Below are positions 1 to 10,900 of a DNA stretch of 64,000 bases, piece by piece (positions within the stretch are counted from its first letter, which is position 1; every line of letters starts with the position of its first letter). Source of the stretch: JAWPMT01 sp965229785 (GTDB lineage Bacteria > Bacteroidota > Bacteroidia > Cytophagales > Cyclobacteriaceae); assembly GCA_965229785.1 (NCBI GenBank), contig CBDDJS010000001.1, positions 2,356,001-2,420,000 of the forward strand. Direction: 5' to 3'. The translations under genes and the position numbers were made by a program. The notes beneath the pieces are model-generated. The model was given only the letters and a program-made list of their open reading frames with translations, had not been told where the DNA came from and did not search any database.

Positions 1-1858
1 TGTGGTAGCCCCTGGCAACGCCTTCTCCTGATATGGCAATTTGTCCGACAGCTCCTACCGGGCAAGGAAGTAAGTCCTGATCCAAAATGTACGATGCGGT
101 ACCTGTCAGTGATTTCCCAATGGGTATGGTATCTTCAGTATCCTGAATTTCTAAAACAGGATGATAGGTTGAAAACGTCGTTGCTTCAGTGGGGCCATAT
201 ACATGAACCAGCGAATCAGTTCGTTTCCTATACTGCAGTGCTTTGGCAATGAGAGAAATACTGACTCGTTCGCCTCCAAAATAGATCTTGTCAAAAGCAC
301 TGATCAGTGCTGGTTTTACCTTAATGATATTGTTCAGTAAAGCAGTGGTGATAAAAATCTTGTTGATCCCATGTTGCTCCACATATGCCGCTAGTTTATC
401 TACGGAAAACAGGACATTTTCAGGTGCCACAAACAGTGTTGCTCCATTCAGTAATGCTCCGAAAATATCAAATACCGCTCCATCAAAAGCGTAGTTAGAA
501 ATTTGCAGAATGTTGTCTTGCGGTGCAATGTCAGCATAGTTGGTCTTTTTCACCAGGTTTACAACACTATGGTGCTCCACCATGACGCCCTTGGGCACAC
601 CTGTTGATCCAGAAGTAAAAATCAAATAAGCCAGGGATTCATGATCCAGGTCACGTGGTGTATATACAATATCTGTCGCTTCAAACTCCAATTCTACATC
701 TACAGCGATCATACCAACACCTGAATCATGGTAATCCGCAAAGAACTCGGAGGTTGTAATCAGCAAGTCTGCCCCGGACTCCTTGAGGATAAGGCGATTC
801 CGCTCGATCGGATAGCTTTTTTCAATGGGTAAATAAGCGCTTCCAGTCTTCAGAATTGACAACATGCTCACTACCAATAAGGCGGATGATTCTATCTGAA
901 CCGCAATCACCCCTCCTATACTCTGCTCAAAGTTTTCGACAATATATTGTGCCAAGACATCTGATCGCTGATCCAGTTCCTGATAGTTGATAACCGTGCC
1001 ATTATCATAGAGCGCTACATTTTCCGGATAGCGCGATACTTGTTCTTTGAAAACCGCAATGATGCTTTCCTCAAAATTGTCTCGAACCTCTACGGCACTA
1101 TCCTGATCATTGAAACTGTGTCGAAATGGCCAAACGTCTGCGACCTGGGCATCAATTTGAGTAAAAGATTCAAACGTAGCATGGAGATAGTGTTCGAACG
1201 CTTTTGCGGCCTCCTCCGAGGGCAGTAATGACTCCCTGTACGTTAAATTGATGACGAATGTGTCTGAATCAAAATCTAATTGAAATATAAGGTCATGGTC
1301 ATCGCTCTGACGATACGCCAAATGAATCGCCGGACAATGTATCGCTACATTAGTAGCTTCGCCACCCCAGCGATCATAAACGGTTTTGAATAAAGTTTGT
1401 AGAGGAAAATCCTGGTATTTATAAGTCGATTCCAAGATGCTTTGTGTATCTCTCAGGATATCCCTAATTGTATTTTTCTCCTTGAAACTTTGGTGGAACA
1501 ACACGTGATCCGTGGCCAATTCCGGATCCTCTCCATTGACAGGCTTAACCGGCGGAGTAGAAATGACCGTTTCAGAGGAATTATGATACTTCGAAAGGAA
1601 AAAGCTGATCACCGACAAGCAAATGGTGAATTTCCCAATGGGTGCTGGTGCAACGCTTTGAAGGAAATCCTGTGTTTTAACATTTAACACAATGTCACAT
1701 GATCTCATACCGCCTTTGGTATCAGGACTTACCTTTTTGTTATTTAATACCTGAAACTCAAAGCGGTTTATCTTATCTATTTGCTGTTCCCAAAAATCGA
1801 AATATTTCAAGTACTCTTCAGCGCTATAATCTCGTTTTTCATTCAAATAGTGCTGCAT
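1..1858 (-). CDS. Line 2 NRPS gene H, partial at its 3' end: half C domain-A(Ile)
   Basis: First 619 codons of an NRPS gene that runs off the left edge. ATG at 1858, 45 bases after gene G. The leader is A-rich with no Shine-Dalgarno. Residues 1-245 match only the C-terminal half of a C domain. They start at the point equal to the DYAEWQ...FWL stretch and contain no HHxxxDG. Residues 260-619 are an A domain with FTSGSTGVPKG (414-424) and core SNYAFDGAVFDIF. With FITTALL, YFGGERV and HVYGPTEATTF the code is D-G-F-F-Y-G-V-T-F-K, close to known Ile codes (DAFFYGITFK, DGFFLGVVYK). The A10 lysine and carrier lie outside the window. The core resembles the Ile-type domains of genes A and B of line 1. 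Confidence 0.95.
   Translation of the reverse strand, partial: MQHYLNEKRDYSAEEYLKYFDFWEQQIDKINRFEFQVLNNKKVSPDTKGGMRSCDIVLNVKTQDFLQSVAPAPIGKFTICLSVISFFLSKYHNSSETVISTPPVKPVNGEDPELATDHVLFHQSFKEKNTIRDILRDTQSILESTYKYQDFPLQTLFKTVYDRWGGEATNVAIHCPAIHLAYRQSDDHDLIFQLDFDSDTFVINLTYRESLLPSEEAAKAFEHYLHATFESFTQIDAQVADVWPFRHSFNDQDSAVEVRDNFEESIIAVFKEQVSRYPENVALYDNGTVINYQELDQRSDVLAQYIVENFEQSIGGVIAVQIESSALLVVSMLSILKTGSAYLPIEKSYPIERNRLILKESGADLLITTSEFFADYHDSGVGMIAVDVELEFEATDIVYTPRDLDHESLAYLIFTSGSTGVPKGVMVEHHSVVNLVKKTNYADIAPQDNILQISNYAFDGAVFDIFGALLNGATLFVAPENVLFSVDKLAAYVEQHGINKIFITTALLNNIIKVKPALISAFDKIYFGGERVSISLIAKALQYRKRTDSLVHVYGPTEATTFSTYHPVLEIQDTEDTIPIGKSLTGTASYILDQDLLPCPVGAVGQIAISGEGVARGYH
1109..1858 (-). 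other. Truncated condensation domain (C-lobe only) at the start of gene H
   Basis: About 245 residues beginning MQHYLNEKRDYSAEEYLKYF and ending before the A domain (VRDNFEESIIAVF). The N-lobe with the catalytic HHxxxDG is missing, and no in-frame remnant fits in the 45 bases upstream. It cannot condense by itself. It may serve as a structural seat for the A domain or as a docking surface for the complete C domain that ends gene G. Confidence 0.8.
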
Positions 1859-1903
1859 AATGGTATAGCTTATTTTGAAATTTAATTGTATTTGAAGAAA
1901 TAA

Positions 1904-4900
1904 CTATATATCGAGCTTTATTTGAAAGTCCTGGCCTGTTGTCTGTTTACTTTCCTGAGCTTCCATTTCCACTGCTCCGATAACTTGATCAGGATTTTTG
2001 CAAACGTAACTCAAAAAACCCTTGTACCTAAGGAGAAATAAATTCATTTCATCTTTATTAAACAAACTACCATCGTAAAGCAACTTCATGTTCATATTGT
2101 TTTCATTTTGGTAACCATGTAACCAAAACTTCGATTTTAACGAATCCGGGTAAATATCAACTAATTCCCATTTCAATGATCCTGTACTGCTATGGGTCGA
2201 GGAGATATAGTTATGCCAAGTAAAACCTACGCTAAGCAACTCCGAATCAGGTTTCAGGATCCCTTCTTGTTTCAGTTCTTTTTGAAGTAGATAAAACGGA
2301 TATTCCTGATGTAAAAACGCACTTAAAGTCTTTTCATTTAGTTGATCAACGAAATCAGCAAATTTCAAAGAATTTGACGGTTCGGACGTAAGCGCAATCA
2401 TGTTGACATAATCTCCAATCTGATCTTCAAGTCCCAGGCTTGCTCTACTGGAAACCGGACTACCGACAATGAGTTTTCTTTGCCTGGTCAAGCGATATAA
2501 AACGCCTTTGTAGACGGACATCAATATGACAAATACACTGACGTTCAACTCGTAGGAAAGCTTTTTGACTTCATCAAATACCTCTTGATCCAATACCAAT
2601 TCCGACACTGATGCTACTGCTGAAGGCTTGGGGGTCACCGATCTCATAGAGAATGGAAACTCAAATGAGTGGATAGGCGCTTCAAATTGCGACAGCCAAA
2701 ATTCCCGGGCTTTTCGAAGTTTACCGGTATTCAGTGATGCCACCTGCCATTCAGCGTAATCCTTATACTGAATCGGTAGAATTGGAAGTTCATGGCCTTC
2801 ACCAGTAGGATCCAATAGTTGGTAGTAACGTTCAAAATCAGATAATAAAACACCAAAAGACTCACCATCACAGATCAAATGATGTAATACAAGGACCAAC
2901 CTATACTGATCCTCTTCGCACTTAATCAATGTGAAGCGAATCAGTGGGTCATTCAGGTCAAATGGCTTAAAAGCAAGTTTGTTATACATGGCCTGAACTT
3001 CATCACTTAAGTCAGGGTTACCCTGCCAATCCTGAAAATCGAACAGCTCCGCCATCCTTACATCATCAGCAATTTGTTGGGTAGGTTCACCATTTTTAAG
3101 GACCAATCGCGTTCGAAGGATCTGGTGTCTCATCAACACTGCTTCAATTGCCTGCGATACTCGTGTAACCTCCAGTTTCCCCATGAGTTTGATCATGACA
3201 GGCACATTATAGTTCCGATCAGGAAACAATTTCAGGGCACTCCAAATGCCACGTTGCGAATACGATAACGGGTAGTGAGTTTTGCCAGACACAGCCACAA
3301 TAGGATCTTCTTTCGCTCTTTCAAGCATGCGGACCTCTTGTGACAGAGACGTGATGGATGGATTGGAAAGCATGACTCGAATATTGATCGTGATCTGCAA
3401 TTCCCGTTTAATTTGATTGATCACCTTTGCGGCACTCAGGGAATGTCCGCCCAATTCGAAAAAGTTTGTCGTTAATGAACGGATGGGTGTCTTTAGCACA
3501 CTTTCCCAAATTAACCTGATCCTATCTTCTATCTCATCTCGTGGAATGTTTGTCTGTCCTTCCTCATTACCAGACAACTTGCTATTGTTAAATAGTGCCA
3601 ATAACGCCGACTTATCAATTTTGCTGTTCTGTGTCAGCGGCATCTCTTTTACCTGTAAGCAAGCAGAAGGAACCATATGAGCAGGCAAATACGACTTTAA
3701 GTGATTCAGCAGGCTTTTTATCGAAATCCGCTCATCGCTGACAAAGAACCCCACCAAAATGGCGTTTCTGTCTTTTTCATCCAGTTCAGCGGGTAATACG
3801 ACTGCTTGCCTGATCGATTGAAATTCATTGATTTTATTTTCGACCTCTCCCAGTTCGATTCTATAGCCCCTGATTTTGACCTGATTGTCACTTCTACCAA
3901 GGTACATGATATCACCATTGGGCAGATAAGTAGCCAGGTCTCCGGTTTTATAGATCAGGTATTCTGGATATTTTGGATGCGGGAAGAATCGATTGGCGGT
4001 TAATTCCGGAGCATTGATATAGCCTCGTGCCAATCCACCTCCTGTCACATAAAGTTCTCCGATACCTCCCACCCCTTGCATATGATTCGATTCATCCATG
4101 ACAAAAAGCCCCATTCCTGACAGGCTTTTTCCAATGTTTGATCGCCGATTCAATATATCTTCCTCACTGACTTCATGGAAGCTGACATGGATGGTAGTCT
4201 CCGTAATACCATACATGTTTATCAATTTGCAATAGGGATACGCGCTTTTCCAGGTAGACAGGACTTCTGGTTTAAGGGCTTCTCCACCGAAGATGACGTA
4301 CCGAATGGACAACTTGTCAAAATCGTCTTCAGGCTCAATAGCATTGAGCAGGTTAGCAAATGAAGAGGGTACCTGATTCAATACGGTGACCTTATGGGAG
4401 ATCAGGTATTGATAAAATGAAAACGGGTCTAAAACTACTTGTGATGGCAGGATCACTAATTTGCTACCCGAAAAGAGGCTCCCAAAGATCTCCCAAACCG
4501 AAAAGTCGAAACTGAAGGAATGAAACAACGTCCAGGTATCCTGTTGATTGAAATCAAAGAACTGGTTTTTGGCACCCATCAGGTTTACCACATTTTGGTG
4601 AGTAACCATCACTCCTTTAGGATTTCCGGTGGAGCCAGATGTGTAGATAATGTAAGCCAGGTCCGTAGGTTGATTGACCCGCTCAACGTTACACAACTCC
4701 TTGTCAAGGGCATGTTCGTGAATACCCGATATATCCAAAACAGATATGTCCAGAAATGAAAAGGACTGTCCTGCCGTCAACATTAAGGTTAATGAAGCAT
4801 CCTTCGCAATGTGCCGGATGCGAGCTTCTGGTAAGGCAGGATCAATAGGGACATAAGCAGCTCCGCTTTTCAGGATTCCCAATATCCCAATGATCATTTC

Positions 4901-7900
4901 AATTCCTCTTTCCAGGCTTATACCAATTTTATCTTCTCTCCCCGCTTGAAAACCATTGCGCAGTTGTAAGGCTAGTTGATTTGCCCGTTGATTGAGCTCG
5001 GCGTAGGTCATGGCCGCACCCTCAAAATCCAATGCCGTAGCATTAGCGGACAGCTCAACTTGTTTTTCAAATAATGAGATCATATTGTCAGCATCAACCA
5101 GGTTCAGGCGATTTGCCGACCGAAGCATTTCTACTTCAGATTCAACGGATGCTAATCGGATCTGAGAAATTTCTATCCCGGGATCCGCGATTATCTGATC
5201 GATCATCAATTGAATATGTTGTAACACACTTTCAATCAAATCATCATCAAACGAATTGCCATTATACTTGATCTCGACCCGCACATCCTCTTCAGGATAA
5301 ATGATCAGATTGAAATCATAATTGGTCTGTTCAAAAAGTGCTATCTCATCTATTTGCAAACCAAAGGCCTGCTCAAAACCCTGAACGGAGGGGAAACTTT
5401 CGAATGAGAGGATATTATCGAAAAGTCCTGATTTGATGGGTGACTGACCCTGTATATCCGCAAGAGAGATAAATTGATTTTTTTGTGCTTCGATGAATCC
5501 CGATTGCACCAGCTGCAAGAGATCAGTAAAAGTTTGCCCTTTCGAAGCAATGACTCGAAAAGGTATTGTATTGATGAACAACCCGACCGCTTCGTCAATA
5601 CCCGATACGTCTGAAGGTCGGCCATTCGTTACGTTACCAAACACTACGTCTGTGGTTTGATTGTATTTCATCAGCGTGATGGCCCAGACCGACTGGAAAA
5701 GGGTATTGAGGGTTACTTTATTGGCGGCCCCTAATGCCCTCAATTGATTGGCTGAATCACGATCCAACACAAAAGACCTGGCCCTGTTATCGTATTGGTT
5801 TTGTCGGTTTTCCTTTCGAAATGGGACGGAAACATTTCCCGCGTATTCACTCAAATGACTTTTCCAATAGCTCAGGTACTTATTTTCATCTTTTGATCTA
5901 TTCCATGAAAAGAAGGTTTTGTAATTCGGCTTTAGGGTAATATCAACTTGCTTCCCCCTGCTCAATACGTCGTAAGTCTGAAAAAAGTCCGGGATCAGCA
6001 CCCTTAGGCTCCATCCGTCCATGAGTATGTGTGGATGGTCCCACAAGAAAGCATATCGTTCGGGTGCCAACTGAAACACCGATAACCTGAGCAATGGCCC
6101 CTGGTCTAAAACAAAAGGAATCTTACGTGCTTTCACTCGGGATGCTTCGATGAAATCCTGTTGGGCAGGTTGCTGTAGATGTTGGATATCAGTATACTGA
6201 TAAGTTGTCCTTTGCTCCTTCAATATTACCTGTAGTGGCTCCTCACCGATATCGTCGACAAAAACAGCCCGTAATGACTCATGTCGTACCGTCAATATAT
6301 CAAGAGCGCCTTCTAGTTGAGCGGAAGACAAATGACCTGAAACTTCAAAATACAGTTGCTGAAAATAAGTACCCTCATGGTCCTTCGAATGATCTACCAC
6401 CAGAAGATTCTTTTGCATGAGTGTTAGTGGATATACCTGCTCAAGGTCATATCTTTCTAAAACCTTATGAAGTAAGGGTATGGTCAACAGTGTATTATCA
6501 GATAAATCTGAAGGTGACAACAGGCGCGTTTCGATGGACTTGCATTCGTCTAAGCACTGATGCAAGGTTTTTTTCATGACTTCCAGGATGTTTCGGATTA
6601 GTCCCGAATTCAGATCGTTGGAATAGTTGAAGGTGACCCTGAGTTGTCCATCTTTTATGAAAGCACTGATATCTATTATCAAGCCTTTACTCAAATGCTC
6701 TTCAGAATATAAACGGACTTCAGCCGCTTCTCCCAAAGAAATGGCCGCGTTGATCGAATCTAAATCACCAAGAAAGTTGAATTGGATTTCAGGTTGAACA
6801 CTATTCAACACCTGGCTGAATTGTAGGTCTTCACTCCTACTTCGGAGTACTCCGAAACCTACTCCTTTATAAGGGACCTGCCTGAGTTTTTCCTTAACAT
6901 TAATCAGATGCGAGACGACTGAGTGATTTTCAAACCCGATCATGACTGGGTATTTCGCTGTAAACCAACCCACAGTTCTACTTATGTCAAGGTTATGGTA
7001 ATCACCATCTCTACCGTGTGTTTCCAATAACACCGTCAAAGAATCAACAGATAATACCTCATGGAACGCCCTACTGATGCTTGTGAGTAAAACTTCCTGA
7101 AAATTGGCATTCAACTTTTCTTTGATCGCTGCGGACAACTCATTGGTCAGTTCTCGCTCAAACTGTATATCGCTCGAATTGATCCCCACCCAAGCTTTGC
7201 TTGCCGGAAATAACTCAGCAGTTCGGGTATAGGCATTTACGAATTGCTGCCAGTAAGCTTTGTGTGCGTCTTGCTCAAAAAATGAGGGCCTGGAGTTCAG
7301 AACGGAAACCCATTCTTTGTATGATGAGCTCTTCGAAAAATGGAGTTCATGTTTTTCCTGGGTCAGGAGAAAGTTCAGGTCCGAAAGCAGGATTTGCCAG
7401 GATACCGCATCGACCACCAGGTGATGGATGGTGAGGTAAAGATGGGTTTGATCCTCCTCTCGATATAATCCACACGCCATGAGTGGTCCTTCGGAGAGGT
7501 TAATGGTCTCATTTAGCCGCTTTACCTGATCAGCAATCTCAACATCCGGATCTGCGACATTATTCACCTGAAAAACCTGGATCAAAGGTGAGTGTTGGTC
7601 TTCCCCAAAACGTTGGATCATCCTTTGATCATCGTTCGAGAAAGTACTTCCCAAAGCGTCATGATAAACGTGCAACACCTTCAAAGCCTTTTCGATCCTC
7701 TCCACTTTGTAGTCCTTTTTCAAAGTCAAAGTGACCGACTGATTAAAGATGTTCGGGTTTTTGAGGTCCTTGTCAAAGAAGTCAATTTGAACCGGTGACA
7801 GGGCACTGTCTCCAATTACGGGCTCTTGAGTTTGCACAACATGCGTGTGTGTTAATTTCCCAGCCAGATCCACAATTCTTGGAGAGGTAAAAACGTCCTG

Positions 7901-10900
7901 CACATCCAGATTGTAGCCATGTTTTAACATTTCACCAACGACCAGCATCGCTTTGATCGAATCGCCGCCAGAAAGGAAAAAGTCATCATGTACTGACACT
8001 TGGCGCCCGAGTACTTTTACCCACACATCGGTCAGCAAGCTTTCAAGGGGGGTACCGGGTTTCACCAAAGTCCTGGACCGGTCTTCACCCAATAATTGTA
8101 ATTGCCCAAAGTCTACCTTCCCATGTTTGGTTAGTGGAATTTTATCCAGTTGCCTGACCCTGGAAGGTAACATGAATCTGGGAAGTCGATGCGTCAGGTG
8201 GTCAATCAATTCACCTGGTGTAATTTTTTCTGTAGCCGTGTAAAAAGCGACTAATTCACTGGCCTGATCACTTAACTGGCTATGTATCAGCACTGCCTCA
8301 GTAACCGAGGCGTGCTGACGAACTGCTGATTCTATTTCTCCCAGCTCAATCCTAAAACCCTGAAATTTAACCTGTCTGTCGTTTCTGCCAACAAAAACAA
8401 TGTCTCCGGATAAGGTTTGTCTGCCCAGATCTCCAGTGTTGTAAAACCGCTCATTATCACCTGGCGTAAGAGGCCGGAACTTTGATGTCGTTTGTTCAGG
8501 ATCATTTACATAACCCATGGCTACTCCGGCACCTCCAATCCATAGAGTACCCACTTCGCCAACAGGCACTGCTTCAAGATGTTCATCCAGGATCTTGACC
8601 TTCGTCGAATGGATCGGCTTTCCAATCATATTCGGATCAGCTTCACCGTTTCTATCTACAAAGTGGAAAGTAGAATCAACCGTTGCCTCAGTCACCCCGT
8701 AGACGTTGATTAACTGGGCATTGGGAAATGAGTCGTAAAAATCCCTGATTAGCTGACTGTCCAGCTTCTCTCCTCCAATCAATACATACTTAACTGACAA
8801 AAATGTTTTCCCATCTGGAATTGCCGTCAGTATTGCTTTCAGGTAAGAGGGCGTAACGTCAAACAAGTAAATCTTTTTGTCTTCGATCAAACGCAATAAC
8901 CTGGGAAGTTCTCTCCTTTGTTCCGGTGACGAAATGATCAGCGTCCGAGCGTTTAGCAAGGCCGGGAAAATTTGTTTTACAGATCCATCAAAACCCAAAG
9001 AAGAAGTAAGCAATACATTTAACTGATCCGGCCCTTTTTCATAGATCAAATCCCCCAACCAGGAGCAAAGATTGACAACTGCACTATTGCTGACTAATAC
9101 TCCTTTTGGTCTACCGGTCGTTCCGGAGGTGAATATGCAATACAAGGCATCTTTAGGGTCAAGTTTATCCACTATAGGATCTACCCCAGTTGCGTTCCTG
9201 TGTTCCCGGAGGTCAATGACATGTATTTCCGGAGGTATTTCACCCAATTCGCCATCCGTTAGTACCAGCTTACAGTTGGTACTTTGAAACATATGTAACT
9301 TTCTTTCGTGCGGATAATCCGGGTCAACCGGCACATAGGTGGCTCCCGTCTTCATGACCGCTAGCATACCTACAAACCAGTCGACTGACCTTGATACAGC
9401 AATGGCTACAGTATGATGCTTATTGACATTGTGCTCATCTATTAAATAAGCACTCAGGGACGCTGCCTTATCAGTTAATTCGGCGTAAGTCAATTGGCGA
9501 TCACCACAAACTAGCGCAATCGCATCTCTCCTTTTACTCTTTCCAGACTCAAACCATTCCAGAACGGTGTTTTTGTCGGAGATAACAGATCCAGGATTTG
9601 ATATTATCGATGCTGGACCCGGCAGTATCATTTGAGGATCCGCAATGTACCCGGTAATTCCTGCCAATAGTTTATTAGCTATTGTTTCGATGGTTTCCTC
9701 TCTGTAAAGGCCAGTTTTGTATCGGAATTCTATATTGAGGCCTGACCCTGATTCGATAAATGCGAGACTTAGGTCAAATTTGGCTGTCTGATTCACAAAT
9801 GGTACTGGCGTTACCTGTAAACCATCAAAATCAAGTGAGGCAATATCGTCTTCCCGAGTGAAGAGCAGCATGGTTTGAAACAAAGCTCCTGAAGCGCCTT
9901 CTTTGAGTTCAGCGATACTCTCTTGCGGTACTTGTTGGTAGGTGATGAGATTAGATATGGCTTTCCTCACATACTGTAGCAGCGCATGAAAATCCATATT
10001 TTGTTTGAACCTTATACGAATCGGCAAGCCGTTGATAAAGCAACCGATCAAAGGCTCCAATTCTCTTTGAGTTCTGCCGGCAATCGGCGTACCAAAGATC
10101 ATGTCGCTCTGACCTGTGATTTCATAGAACAAGGCCGCAAAAGAGCTGAGTAAGGTCATAAAAGGCGTAACCCGGTTACTTCTGCTGAATTCCTTAATAC
10201 GATGATAACTCGCAGGTTCAATAGCATACAATTTGACAGCTCCATCGAATTGTGCCCTACTATCGGTCTGAAGGTCAACTGGCAATCTTGACACATCAGG
10301 AGCATCTGACAAATTCGTTCTCCAAAAATCAAGTTGCTTATTGAAAGCATTACTCTCGAACCATTTATTCTGCCAACCGGTAAAATCAAGGTATTGGATT
10401 TCCAGCGTAGGAAGTTGAGGTCGCTTTTGCTCCCGAAGGGAATTGTAAGTAAGATTTAATTCATTGATAAATAACCTGAAGGACCACTCATCCGCGATGA
10501 TATGATGAACGACCACCTGCAGATAGTAGGAGGATTTCGATTCCTGATATACCCTGTATCTAATGAGTCTATCGGTCAGGAGATCAAAGTTTCTATGGGC
10601 ATTCACTTTTATCAATTCCTCCAGAATTTCTTTCATGGAAGTCAATTCCAGTACTTCCAGGTCAATGTCTGGATTGACCTTGATCTTTTGAATGCATGCT
10701 TCGCCCTTGAATTCAAAATTTGTACGAAGAATCTCATGTCTTTTGGTTATTTCAAGAAGACTGGCTTTGAAAACGTCTAGGCGAAAATCTCCAGTTATTG
10801 AAAAAACCCTCGTTTCATAGTACACTCCACTCCCCTTGGTAAGAGAATCAAGCAACCAAAGACTTCTTTGAGTTATTGAAGCTGGAAACTGTATGACTTG

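Noticed and set aside
1859..1903. A frameshift joining the C domain of gene G with the half C domain of gene H
   Set aside because: The gene G C domain is complete with its own C-lobe, so the half domain is an extra copy and not its continuation.
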